The translations under genes and the position numbers were made by a program. Shown one piece after another: positions 34,949 through 43,621 of a stretch of 64,000 bases of DNA; positions within the stretch are counted from its first letter, which is position 1; each line of letters begins with the position of its first letter. This DNA comes from Candidatus Zixiibacteriota bacterium (GTDB lineage: Bacteria; Zixibacteria; MSB-5A5; GN15; FEB-12), in the NCBI GenBank assembly GCA_019038695.1, contig JAHOYZ010000024.1, positions 1 through 64,000 on the forward strand, in the 5' to 3' direction. Below the pieces are notes generated by a model that saw only the letters and a list, made by a program, of their open reading frames with translations, was not told the DNA's origin and made no database searches.

Positions 34949-36220
34949 ATGAGCAAAACTGAAAATGGGGCGAGATCAGAACAATGTGGAGCACTGTCTG
35001 TTGACGAACTGGCGGCGGCTACAGCGGTGGCTCCGTCGCGGACGTTACGAACTGCGGATCGTATCGAGAGTATGCTCAAGCTGAGCGCAGATGATATCTC
35101 GTCGGGCCGTTACGGAATTATGCTGTACCGGTTTCTAACCGACCATGTACCAGTCATCAATTCCTGTGTCTGGACGTGGACGCGGTTGTCAGCAGCGCCG
35201 GGAAGATTTCGGGTTATATCAGCAACCAATCCGGCTGTGAGTCGTCGGGCCGAGGAGCGGCTGGAGAACCTCATGGATAATCTCTATCAAGGTGCTCACC
35301 TGTCAACGGCCGGGGGAGCCGGGTTCCTGGTTGATCTATTCACGGGGCTGTACCGTGATGGGATGTATGGCGGATTTCTCACGGTCAGAAAGGATGGCAG
35401 CGGAGTTGATCGCTTCCTTCCGGTAGATAGCTCTCGCATCGGAATTGGCGAAGGGTCTGGACGGATGCAACTTGTTTATGATCTTGATGATCGAACATAT
35501 AGTCTGGACCGACCGGATTACTATCACCTAAGCCTGGCGGGAGCAAGCGACGGTAGCCCCGGTCGGTCAATCCTCAAAGCAGTGCCAACGGTAACATATA
35601 TTGAGCAACAACTCGTTGATGATATGCGTCGGGCTTCTCATAACAGTGGGTTTCATCGATTACATGTGAAGATCACTCCCCCGGAGCGTATGGCCGGTGA
35701 GTCGGACAGTGCCTTTACTGACCGCATCAACCGGTACTTTGATTCCACCGTGTCGATGATACGTTCGTGCGATGTGGACGACAATCCGGTTACGTGGGAC
35801 AATGTTGCGGTGGAATATATCGGCCCCAGCGGTAATCGGAGCGTGGTCAATAGCTGGTTTCAGAATCATCGCTCAATGGTGGAGGAGATTTGTTCAGGGA
35901 CCAACCTGGCTCCATTCCTGTTAGGCTATTCTTACGGAGCAACCACGACCTGGTCAGGATTTAAGTTCGACATGGTTATGCGACAGGTGGCCACAGTCCA
36001 GGCCCAGGCGGCCCGGTTCCTCGAATGGATAGCGGGTATTGATCTGGCCCTGGCTGGTATTGACACTCAGGTTCGGTTCGAATTCGACAACACCTTTGTC
36101 TATCAGGCGACCGACAAAGCGACTGTGACGACGAGCCGGATTGACAACATCATCAGATTGTACGAGGCTGGTTTGATTGACAAAAAAACCGCCACTACTC
36201 AGGCTGGAGAGGCGCTGTAA
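34949..36220 (+). CDS. phage portal-like protein
   Basis: ATG 34949 is used, two codons after a GTG, with GAGG just upstream. This gives 423 residues. The layout is that of portal proteins: an alpha-helical N-part (SADDISSGRYGIMLYRFLTD), a central region with FLPVDSSRIGI and YYHLSLAGASDGSPGRSILKA, the GSxNGAPFLLG-like CSGTNLAPFLLGYSYGATTTW, and a C-terminal helix (TSRIDNIIRLYEAGLIDKKTA). The portal forms the dodecameric DNA gate at one capsid vertex and docks the terminase. In most phages the terminase gene precedes it; here the order is reversed. Confidence 0.78.
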   Translation: MSKTENGARSEQCGALSVDELAAATAVAPSRTLRTADRIESMLKLSADDISSGRYGIMLYRFLTDHVPVINSCVWTWTRLSAAPGRFRVISATNPAVSRRAEERLENLMDNLYQGAHLSTAGGAGFLVDLFTGLYRDGMYGGFLTVRKDGSGVDRFLPVDSSRIGIGEGSGRMQLVYDLDDRTYSLDRPDYYHLSLAGASDGSPGRSILKAVPTVTYIEQQLVDDMRRASHNSGFHRLHVKITPPERMAGESDSAFTDRINRYFDSTVSMIRSCDVDDNPVTWDNVAVEYIGPSGNRSVVNSWFQNHRSMVEEICSGTNLAPFLLGYSYGATTTWSGFKFDMVMRQVATVQAQAARFLEWIAGIDLALAGIDTQVRFEFDNTFVYQATDKATVTTSRIDNIIRLYEAGLIDKKTATTQAGEAL

Positions 36221-36255
36221 ACCAGTCTGCTGGAACAATTGACTGGCGACGCGGA

Positions 36256-37578
36256 TTGTCTGACCCATCATATTTTGCTGAGGCGGTACTGGGGATCAAA
36301 TTGCACCCAGGACAGAAAAGCTGGCTGGGTGGAAGCGGTGAACGTGAGAATACACTGGTGACGGGTAACCGGTGGGGCAAATCATTCGTTTCAGCAATCA
36401 AGGTGCTGCACCATGCTATCTATCGGCCACGACCTCTCAAGTACGATCACAGCGGTCGCTATCGTATTTGCACTGCCTCGATTACACAGGACCAGGCCAG
36501 TATCATCTTTGATCAGGTTGTACGTCTGGTTCATCAATCGGCGATCCTGCATCCGTTGATGACCTCGCACACACGTACGCCCTATCCCCGGATGATATTC
36601 GGCAACGGAGCTACAGTAGAAGCCCGCTCTACACAGAATCGGGGTGAGTATCTGCTTGGGAATGATTATGATCTGTTCATCTTTGACGAGGTGGCCTTTG
36701 AAACTGACCCGGAGTATGTGGTCGAGGAGGTCATCCAGATGCGGTTGGCGGATCGCGAGGGGCGGCTTGATCTGGTATCCACACCCAACGGGAAGAACTG
36801 GTTCTATCGCCGTGTTCAGGACATACTGGCGAAGCGACGACCCGGTTATGCGCAGTCAGGAGACAGCCGGGAAAACAACTACATCTCGCGTGACTTCCTC
36901 GATGAACGGGTTCAGTATTTCTCGGAACGACGGTTACAGCAGAATATCATGGGGCAGTTTGTCGATGCCGGAGGGGAGATTCTCAGGGGGGCTTACATTG
37001 ATGCGGCCCTGGAGCGACATCGTCGCTCTATGTCCCACTCACCTCCTGTCTTAGACTCTGTCGAGAACGAGAACAAGGGCACCTTATTGCTTTCGGGGTG
37101 GGACTTGGCGAGAAAACGAACTGCCACAGTAGGCGTAACCGTGGCTGTGTTCGAGGGGCAGGCACGGATGGTGGCGTTGGAACGATTTCGCATGTTTGAC
37201 TGGCGGATTGTGATCGAGAAGATCAAACAGCGTCAGCTTGATTATCCCGGTCAGTTGGTGATAGATGCCACCGGTCTTGGCGATGTTGTGGCGGAACAAA
37301 TGTCAGAGTACAATCCGTTGTGTGTCATATTCACGCCCGCCACCAAGGCGGAGCTGCTGACGAACGTCGAGCTGTTTCATGCCCAGGGAAGGATTGCCTA
37401 TGAACGTTGGGAACTGCCTGATGGTCCCGGACGGATCTGGTCATTGGAGGACGAGTTGCGTTCGGCCCGATGGGATGACAACAACCAATGTGATGCTCTG
37501 ATGGCTCTGGCGCTGGCTCTGTGGCCTTTGCGCCGACGGAGCAGGATATCGGTGGAGCCGAGAGTGGCCATGCTGTGA
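36256..37578 (+). CDS. terL: terminase large subunit
   Basis: The protein has 440 residues. The ATPase part has Walker A GNRWGKS (38-44) and Walker B LFIFDEVA (140-147, Asp144-Glu145). The RNase H-like nuclease part has acidic residues in SGWDLARK (about 286), VIDATG (about 337) and the DNNQCDALMAL helix (about 417), so both activities look intact. It pumps DNA into the procapsid and cuts it. The called start is TTG 36256 with a weak ribosome site. An upstream non-ATG start (ATT 36238) is possible. No small-subunit gene precedes it, though one of the short genes downstream could serve. Confidence 0.88.
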   Translation: MSDPSYFAEAVLGIKLHPGQKSWLGGSGERENTLVTGNRWGKSFVSAIKVLHHAIYRPRPLKYDHSGRYRICTASITQDQASIIFDQVVRLVHQSAILHPLMTSHTRTPYPRMIFGNGATVEARSTQNRGEYLLGNDYDLFIFDEVAFETDPEYVVEEVIQMRLADREGRLDLVSTPNGKNWFYRRVQDILAKRRPGYAQSGDSRENNYISRDFLDERVQYFSERRLQQNIMGQFVDAGGEILRGAYIDAALERHRRSMSHSPPVLDSVENENKGTLLLSGWDLARKRTATVGVTVAVFEGQARMVALERFRMFDWRIVIEKIKQRQLDYPGQLVIDATGLGDVVAEQMSEYNPLCVIFTPATKAELLTNVELFHAQGRIAYERWELPDGPGRIWSLEDELRSARWDDNNQCDALMALALALWPLRRRSRISVEPRVAML

Positions 37579-37648
37579 GTGGACGTAAGAGCTATTGCTC
37601 ACGACTGGGTGACGAGCGTGAGCAACGCGTCTATCGGACAAGAAAACA

Positions 37649-37677
37649 CCTCCTGAGTGGAAGTTGAGCTCAGGAGG
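37649..37677 (-). terminator. terminator of the PEP-CTERM gene
   Basis: CCTCCTGAG (37649-37657) and CTCAGGAGG (37669-37677) form a perfect 9-bp stem. Read on the minus strand it lies 31 bases past the PEP-CTERM stop and is followed by TGTTTTCTT. It may also stop plus-strand transcripts after terL. Confidence 0.65.
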
Positions 37678-37708
37678 CGCGGAAGGGTAGAAGAATACGG
37701 GGATTGTC

Positions 37709-38005
37709 CTATGCTTTTTTCCTGCGGCGAGCGAGATGAAGCGCTCCAAGTCCCGCTCCCATCAGAATCAGTGTGGCCGGCTCAGGAATCTCTGGCGGAG
37801 GATCGTCTGAGGGACAGGGTGCGAAGTCGCCGTTATCTGTGTTACATTGGTCAACTGGAGCTGTAGGCTGTTCAGCTCCGGATATCGTCTTAGGTATGTT
37901 GACTCCGTGCACTTCGTCTACTGTGAATCCCATCACCAGCAGGAAGATGAAAAGGGCAGCGATCCACTTCAGCGGGTGTTGTTTTGTCTTCTGATAGATA
38001 GTCAT
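37709..38005 (-). CDS. PEP-CTERM sorting-signal protein inside the capsid cluster
   Basis: The protein has 98 residues. A signal peptide (WIAALFIFLLVMGFTVDEVHG) is followed by a short Cys-containing linker (QCNTDNGDFAPCPSDDPPP). The C-terminus is a textbook PEP-CTERM signal: PEPATLILMGAGLGALHLARRRKK. Exosortase would cleave after PEP and release or anchor the 55-residue mature peptide. No exosortase gene is in the window. It is the only minus-strand gene among the capsid genes, with its own terminator, so it is a separately expressed cargo (a moron-type gene). The tiny mature part suggests a peptide with a job other than structure. Confidence 0.85.
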   Translation of the reverse strand: MTIYQKTKQHPLKWIAALFIFLLVMGFTVDEVHGVNIPKTISGAEQPTAPVDQCNTDNGDFAPCPSDDPPPEIPEPATLILMGAGLGALHLARRRKKA

Positions 38006-38258
38006 AATCTCTTTTCCTGTTCTTCAGGCACAGTCTACTTATTTATTCTGACCTAAGAATAGCAAAGGCTGTGCCGCCGGTTGTACGCTCCGTCGATACC
38101 CGCTAAGTTTGTTATTGTCATGCGATTACGACAATGTATGGGGATAGTACAATATGCTCCGGAATTGCATAGTCGGATATTGGTTTGCGCAATAATACCT
38201 CAAAACCTCTGCTGATCGTGGTTTGCGGCTTCTCTGAAAAACCAGAAACGGAGGTTCT

Positions 38259-39800
38259 ATGAACGCCGATATTGGCAAAATCACAGCCCGATTGGCCGAG
38301 AGAGATGAGGCCATCAGCACTGAATTAATCAAGCTGATCAATACTAACATCAATCCCCCTGAACCACTGGAGAAGGATGATGTGTACATCAGGGCCATGT
38401 ATGTCGTCTCGGATGAGGTCAACAGTTTTGGCGGTTGTTTCCCGACTGACGAACACCAGGCGCTGTGCCGGTTGTTGATTGACTCGCCGGTAATGGTTGG
38501 CCATCGCAAGGATCGTTTGCCAATTGGGCGTAATTTTCATGCGGCAGTCGTTGAGCATCAGGGACGGCACTGGGTCAAGAGCTACTTCTATTGGCTGAAG
38601 AGCGCCCAGGGAGCCGACACGCTACGGGAGAATATCGACGGCGGAATCTACAAAGAGTGTTCAATTGGTTTCACTTTCCTGATGCCGGAGTGTTCTGTAT
38701 GTGGTCAGGATATTCGTACCTGTGAACACCAGCCATTCGAGCGGTACGACCGTGACGGAACAGAAGTGGTGTGCCATTTCAACTATCGGCAGATCGAACG
38801 AGTGTTGGAAACATCACTGGTCTACCGTGGGGCGGTGGCGGACACATCAATCTCGAAAGAACTGCGAACTCAGAAAGCAAAGCCAAAGGTCGACTTGCCA
38901 GCTACCGAACAGGTGATTACCAGTCCCACCGAACTTGACGCTGCCGGGCAGTACCTGGTGACGCCGCGCTACGAAGGTCTGCCGGTGCTGGTGACGTGCA
39001 GCGCTGAAGGGATAGCGATTGTCTCACCGGACGGAGTCGCTCTTCCGGAGGAAATGGTGGGTCGATTTACCGATCGTCGTCTACCGGAGATGCGAGATGT
39101 CTTCGGTTACCTGATCGGTCTGCGTGGCAAGGAACGCTGCCGGGTTGATCAGGTGCGGCGCTTCATTGATGGGAAATCGTCATCGGTCCGGCGGCTGGAG
39201 ATTCGATTGTTCCCCCGGGATGACTTCCAGTTGCCGGACGCATCGGTTAGTGAGAGGCGATACCAGGTGCGTATGCAACCTGGCAGGCTCACTGATCTGG
39301 CTGGATTATCACCCGCAGCGTTGGCTCTATCGACGCGGGACGGTGTCAAAGTCTGGCCGGAAGGAAAGTATCCCCCCCGATTCGCAGGGTACAGCTATCA
39401 TGTTGACCGACTAAAAGAGATTCGTAGGGAATCGCCCAGAACTGTTGGCTACTACACGCTGAAGGTGGACATAGAGACTGGACGAGCGCAACTGATGCTG
39501 ACCGAGAACGATGCGGTTCGGCGTCTGGAAGTGCGGCAGTTTGATTTTTCCCGTCTGGCACAGGGCGCACGATTTGTCACTGATGCAATCAGTGAACCTG
39601 ACGGTGTGAGTGAGATCAACACGACGACAGCGGTCTGTGGTGACATTGTAGAGAGTACGTTGGTGGGAAAGAGTACCCTCTGGAGGCTAACAGGACATCT
39701 GAACGGACAGTTCTGTCTACAGCCAATCAAGCTCCATGAACGCCAGAGATACATTTTCCACAAATCAGCGGACCGTCTCAAAGTGACGCAGCTGAATTAA
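38259..39800 (+). CDS. prohead protease-like protein with long C-terminal extension
   Basis: The protein has 513 residues, far longer than the usual 180-250 of prohead proteases. Residues 30-190 show the S78-like pattern GHRKDRLPIGR, NFHAAVVE, YFYWLKSAQGADTLRENI and DGGIYKECSIGFTF, with a candidate His and Ser. The insert CSVCGQDIRTCEH (about 150) looks like a zinc knuckle. Residues 220-513 are a beta-rich region I do not recognise (TPRYEGLPVLVTCSAEGI). The protease would trim scaffold and capsid proteins; the extension could be the scaffold itself. GGAGG precedes ATG 38259. Confidence 0.6.
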   Translation: MNADIGKITARLAERDEAISTELIKLINTNINPPEPLEKDDVYIRAMYVVSDEVNSFGGCFPTDEHQALCRLLIDSPVMVGHRKDRLPIGRNFHAAVVEHQGRHWVKSYFYWLKSAQGADTLRENIDGGIYKECSIGFTFLMPECSVCGQDIRTCEHQPFERYDRDGTEVVCHFNYRQIERVLETSLVYRGAVADTSISKELRTQKAKPKVDLPATEQVITSPTELDAAGQYLVTPRYEGLPVLVTCSAEGIAIVSPDGVALPEEMVGRFTDRRLPEMRDVFGYLIGLRGKERCRVDQVRRFIDGKSSSVRRLEIRLFPRDDFQLPDASVSERRYQVRMQPGRLTDLAGLSPAALALSTRDGVKVWPEGKYPPRFAGYSYHVDRLKEIRRESPRTVGYYTLKVDIETGRAQLMLTENDAVRRLEVRQFDFSRLAQGARFVTDAISEPDGVSEINTTTAVCGDIVESTLVGKSTLWRLTGHLNGQFCLQPIKLHERQRYIFHKSADRLKVTQLN

Positions 39801-39841
39801 ACAGAACCAAGAAATATACAATGCGATAATCGGGAGAACAA

Positions 39842-40150
39842 ATGGTACGACATCCAACAGAAGTCGGGTTCCGACTGAGTGGACCGCTTCTGAATATGGT
39901 GGCAATGGTAGCTGGAGCGTTGGTCGCGTACTTCTTAACAATTCAGTCACTCAGGATCGATCTGGCGACCAAGGCGGAGACAGGGGTTGTAGGAACATTG
40001 GACAAAAAGCTGGGAAACATTGAGGTGATCCTTAAGGAGGGAGTAGTGAGTAAGGAACAGTTCTTCATTTTCTCAAAGGAAATGGAAGCCCGCTTGACAA
40101 GAATCGAAGCCTACCTGGCGGAAGGATCGGGAGGGAAGATTGGACAATAA
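39842..40150 (+). CDS. small membrane protein with coiled coil
   Basis: The 102-residue protein has one membrane helix near the start (LLNMVAMVAGALVAYFLTI), then a predicted coiled coil (SKEMEARLTRIEAYLAE). In a phage setting this size and shape occurs in holin-like or membrane-docking proteins, but nothing decides it. GGGAG precedes the ATG. The end overlaps the next gene by 11 bases. Confidence 0.5.
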   Translation: MVRHPTEVGFRLSGPLLNMVAMVAGALVAYFLTIQSLRIDLATKAETGVVGTLDKKLGNIEVILKEGVVSKEQFFIFSKEMEARLTRIEAYLAEGSGGKIGQ

Positions 40151-40541
40151 TATTATTGATGTCGCCCACATCACCGAGATGGTTGGCGCTCTAACAGATG
40201 ATGGCCTGCCGACGATTGACTTTGACGGTCACCGACGGTGGTTGGCTGAACTTGCGGTTCGACTTCCGGAGTTGCTGCGGCTCGACCGGGAGATGGAGGT
40301 ACTGCGAACCGATTACGAAGGCCGCATTGCCGGCATGACCAAAGCCATAGCGGCGGTGAGTCGCAACCGTGAGGCGCTGAAGCAGGCCACTGTTTTTCTG
40401 GAAACGTTATCGGAGATGAACGCAACTGATCTTGTGCGTCAATACGCACTGATGTCGGTTCGATTTCGCGATGCCTTTCCGACCAGTTTCGGTCGGCTGC
40501 CCGTTTGTGTCGGTCACTCGAATCGAGCGGGAGAGCAATAA
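40140..40541 (+). CDS. small helical protein of the capsid cluster
   Basis: The 133-residue protein starts at TTG 40140, inside the previous gene. It is mostly helical, with a coiled stretch (LLRLDREMEVLRTDYEGRI). I recognise no family. It could be a scaffold or a terminase small subunit by size and position before the capsid gene. Confidence 0.5.
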   Translation: MDNNIIDVAHITEMVGALTDDGLPTIDFDGHRRWLAELAVRLPELLRLDREMEVLRTDYEGRIAGMTKAIAAVSRNREALKQATVFLETLSEMNATDLVRQYALMSVRFRDAFPTSFGRLPVCVGHSNRAGEQ

Positions 40542-40625
40542 GTTAACTGAGGGACTGAGGTCCCGGCCATGAGGGAGACATTCCCGGCCACGAAGCAAAA
40601 GACGTTATGAATGAAAGGAACAATC

Positions 40626-41045
40626 ATGTCAGTAAGAGATCAGAACCTTGAGGCAGTAGCCCCGGTACTGGTAACGTTCGACATTGCGCAAACTGCCGGT
40701 GTGGACGATCTCAAGGATGCCGACCTCGGAAATCCAGTGATGCTCACAGGTAGCAATGAAGTGGGGCCAATTACTAACGGAAGTCAGCTACTTGGGAAAC
40801 TCCTCAGTCTGACGTTGACGGACAACGATGACGGTCAACGGCTGGCTACAGTTCAGGTGGGCGGAATCTGCCGACTGGCGATCGGGACGACCTATCCGAC
40901 GATTGGCAACCGGGTCATCGGTGGAGCGAGCAACACAGTCAAACAAGCCACAACGGTGGCGAGCGATCCGGCCGGAGGCAATATCGCCCGAGGGACAGTT
41001 CTGGAAGTCAACGGCACCACCGATTGTGTCATACTGCTAAATTAG
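40626..41045 (+). CDS. capsid decoration-like protein
   Basis: ATG 40626 is used (AAAGGA six bases upstream; ATG 40611 is in frame too), giving 139 residues. It is beta-rich, with ATVQVGGICRLAI and ASDPAGGNIARGTVLEVNGT. This resembles the small head-stabilising or DUF2190-like proteins that sit directly before the major capsid gene in many phages. It ends 12 bases before the capsid start. The identification rests on position and style. Confidence 0.55.
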   Translation: MSVRDQNLEAVAPVLVTFDIAQTAGVDDLKDADLGNPVMLTGSNEVGPITNGSQLLGKLLSLTLTDNDDGQRLATVQVGGICRLAIGTTYPTIGNRVIGGASNTVKQATTVASDPAGGNIARGTVLEVNGTTDCVILLN

Positions 41046-41057
41046 GTGAGGAATATT

Positions 41058-42161
41058 ATGGACTTTGATCAGTTCTTACAGATGTCCGAACAATCCGATT
41101 TGCATCGCGAACTGGGGGCCGACAGAACGCCGGGACCGGTAGACCTTGGTCGTGCCGCAACCCTTGACGTCAGTCGCGATTTCTATACCGAGGCAGATGC
41201 CCGGGGTTTGACTCTGTCAGAAATGCTGGAGTTGGATGAATATGACCCCAGCCGGGCGGGATCGTCACTGGATGCTTTTGAGCGTCAACTGGTGCTGGCC
41301 GGAATCCGTTTTGGCGGCAAGACACCAACAACCGTGGAGCAGTTCTTTCAACAGGCTCCTGCTCTGCTGCCGGAGTTCATGCGGCGCGAAGTTCGCAAGG
41401 GTCAGGCCATGCGTCCCGAGTTGTCGCGTCTGGTGGCCAACACGACTACGGTGGCCAGCAACAACTACACGCCGTTTTTCATCGACACTTCCGACAGTGC
41501 GAAGTTCTCGCTGCGCCCGATTGGTGACGGCGCCGATATCCCGCAGTTGCTGGTGACGGAGCAGAACCATGCCGTGAGTGTAATTGATTACGGCCTGGCA
41601 CTCAAGACCAGCTACAAGGCACTGCGGTACCGAACGACATCGCAGTTCCGGGTACTGTTGTGGTACATCGGGTTCCGCCTTCAGACGGACAAGATCGCTA
41701 TGCTGGTCGATACGATCATCAACGGCGACGGTAATGACAATGCCGCAACAGTTTTCAACTCGGCTGCGAGTGGGACGCTTGACTACGACGATCTCATTAC
41801 GCTGTGGTCCAAGTTCTCGCCTTTTGAGATGAACACCGTCATCGCCCATGTCAACCAGATGAAAACCGTGCTCACATTGGACGAGTTCAAGGACCCGATG
41901 GCTGGTTATCGTTTCCAGAACACCGGCGACCTGTTCAGTCCGCTGGGGGCGTCATTGGTACGATGCGATGAAGTGCCGACTGATATCGTTATCGGTCTGG
42001 ACAGTCGCTTTGCTGTCGAGGAAGTCATTACCCAGCCGTTGATGGTTGAGTATGACAAGATAATCGAACAGCGGTTCGAGGAAGCGGTCATTTCCGAGTC
42101 GGTCACTTATGCCAAAGTGATCAAGGAAGCCTCGGTGGTGCTCGACACAGTTTACTCCTAA
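41058..42161 (+). CDS. major capsid protein (HK97-fold type)
   Basis: ATG 41058 with GAGG six bases upstream gives 367 residues. About 100 residues of N-terminal helical region could be cleaved as a scaffold (delta) domain. The shell part has typical features: VASNNYTPFFIDTSDSAKFS, an inner KTSYKALRYRTTSQFRV helix, FEMNTVIAHVNQMKTVL and a final strand region VISESVTYAKVIKEAS. A strong hairpin follows at once, as after many capsid genes. The prohead protease gene upstream is a matching partner. Confidence 0.7.
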   Translation: MDFDQFLQMSEQSDLHRELGADRTPGPVDLGRAATLDVSRDFYTEADARGLTLSEMLELDEYDPSRAGSSLDAFERQLVLAGIRFGGKTPTTVEQFFQQAPALLPEFMRREVRKGQAMRPELSRLVANTTTVASNNYTPFFIDTSDSAKFSLRPIGDGADIPQLLVTEQNHAVSVIDYGLALKTSYKALRYRTTSQFRVLLWYIGFRLQTDKIAMLVDTIINGDGNDNAATVFNSAASGTLDYDDLITLWSKFSPFEMNTVIAHVNQMKTVLTLDEFKDPMAGYRFQNTGDLFSPLGASLVRCDEVPTDIVIGLDSRFAVEEVITQPLMVEYDKIIEQRFEEAVISESVTYAKVIKEASVVLDTVYS

Positions 42162-42168
42162 GCAATCC

Positions 42169-42191
42169 GGGACCCGGCTCGTCCGGGTCCC
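42169..42191 (+). terminator. hairpin after the major capsid gene
   Basis: GGGACCCGG and CCGGGTCCC form a perfect 9-bp stem with a CTCGT loop, 8 bases past the capsid stop. No T-run follows, so it may set mRNA stability or partial termination. Confidence 0.6.
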
Positions 42192-42208
42192 ACTCCTAGT
42201 GAGGATTT

Positions 42209-43618
42209 ATGCAGCAGGAAATCACGACAACTACTGCCGCCAACGGACTGGGATATCCGTCCGGACGCAAGCTGTTGCGGGTCGAATCGGGACAATACAC
42301 CGGACGTCAGGTGGTTCTGATTCAAACGGCAGCCGGTGAAATTAAGTACAGTTACGCCGACGCACCCTATTCATCATGGTCGTCGCTAACCACGATTGCT
42401 ACCGATACCGCCGATGAGCCGTTCGATTGCGTTATGATGTCCGACAGCGACATCCACATAGTCTACTCCGAGACCAGTACCAATTACCTGGTGACACGCA
42501 AGCTCGATTTTGGGGGCGGTGTGTGGTCGATTGGACTCAAGGTGACCATCTACAGTGGAACATCGTTGTATCCATCTGTAGCCGTGGAAGTTGACGGTAA
42601 ATTGTGGGTGGCTTTTGCCAAGGTTACGGGCGGTGTGAAAACGTTGTATGTCAAATCATCGACCGACAGTGGGGCAACCTGGGGGAGTGGTCCAAGCGAC
42701 AATGGAACCGTCCTCACGGACGGAGCGTCATCGGTCTTTCCGAAGACTATCATAGCAGCCGGCGACATCCATGTAATTTACAGTGAAGCCGCCGCCAAGA
42801 TAGCAATACGATCCCTGCCCATTGCCGGCGGAAGCTGGTCAAGTGAGGTAGTGATTGCGACCGGGACGGTGCTGGATCAGCATTATGATGCCGCTCTGGC
42901 CGTCGATGGCAGGCTGGGAGTGGTTTGGGACAACAACGAACTCAAGTTCCGGGAACATGATGGGGCAGCATGGGGGGCGGTGTCGTCGCTGGATGCCGAC
43001 AGTGGTAGTTCTCCACAACTGAAGTACTCAAATAATATCCCGGTAGTGACTTTTCTGAGTGCATTTGCCTCAGACCAGAAGATCATTATGTACACTACCA
43101 GGCACACCGGAAGTTTCTCAACCCCTGAACCGTTGGATGCGAGAGCAAAGGAGCTCAATACCGTGCTGGCCTATGAATCATCATCAGCCAGCTATGAAGA
43201 CCTCACTTCCGTCGCAGCCAGCGCCACGACCGGTGATGTGTATCATTCCGGCTCCGGCAAGCTTCTGAATGCGAGCGGTGACTCTCTGTTTCTGGGAATG
43301 GATCGGAAGTTCCGCTTCCTCAAGTTGCTGCTCTCCACGGCGGGTGCGGGCGGAACGGTCGTATACAGTTACTGGAATGGGTCAAACTGGATTGCATTCA
43401 CTCCGGCCGGGGGTGGTTTTGATTTCGACGCCACGGATAAGGATCTGCTCCTCTGGGATGATTTCAACGATGTCCCACACGATTGGCAGAAGCTCCTCTT
43501 GTACGAAAACAATCGATTTTGGATAAGAGTTGAAGTGAACTCAGTGTTCACGACGTCACCGGTGGGGAGTCAACTAACGGCCATTTCTGACCTACAGATT
43601 TTGGTCGCAAGGAGGTAG
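42209..43618 (+). CDS. beta-propeller (BNR-like) structural or fibre protein
   Basis: The protein has 469 residues. Residues 15-290 hold repeated blades of sialidase-like form (VVLIQTAAGEIKYSYADAPY, DSDIHIVYSETSTN, SSTDSGATWG, GDIHVIYSEAAAKI). Residues 330-469 form another module with SYWNGSNWIAFTPAGGG and NNRFWIRVEVNS, known to me from phage tail and baseplate proteins. It could be a receptor-binding fibre. No signal peptide is seen, which fits a virion protein rather than an exported host protein. It lies right after the capsid hairpin. Confidence 0.5.
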   Translation: MQQEITTTTAANGLGYPSGRKLLRVESGQYTGRQVVLIQTAAGEIKYSYADAPYSSWSSLTTIATDTADEPFDCVMMSDSDIHIVYSETSTNYLVTRKLDFGGGVWSIGLKVTIYSGTSLYPSVAVEVDGKLWVAFAKVTGGVKTLYVKSSTDSGATWGSGPSDNGTVLTDGASSVFPKTIIAAGDIHVIYSEAAAKIAIRSLPIAGGSWSSEVVIATGTVLDQHYDAALAVDGRLGVVWDNNELKFREHDGAAWGAVSSLDADSGSSPQLKYSNNIPVVTFLSAFASDQKIIMYTTRHTGSFSTPEPLDARAKELNTVLAYESSSASYEDLTSVAASATTGDVYHSGSGKLLNASGDSLFLGMDRKFRFLKLLLSTAGAGGTVVYSYWNGSNWIAFTPAGGGFDFDATDKDLLLWDDFNDVPHDWQKLLLYENNRFWIRVEVNSVFTTSPVGSQLTAISDLQILVARR

Positions 43619-43621
43619 CTC

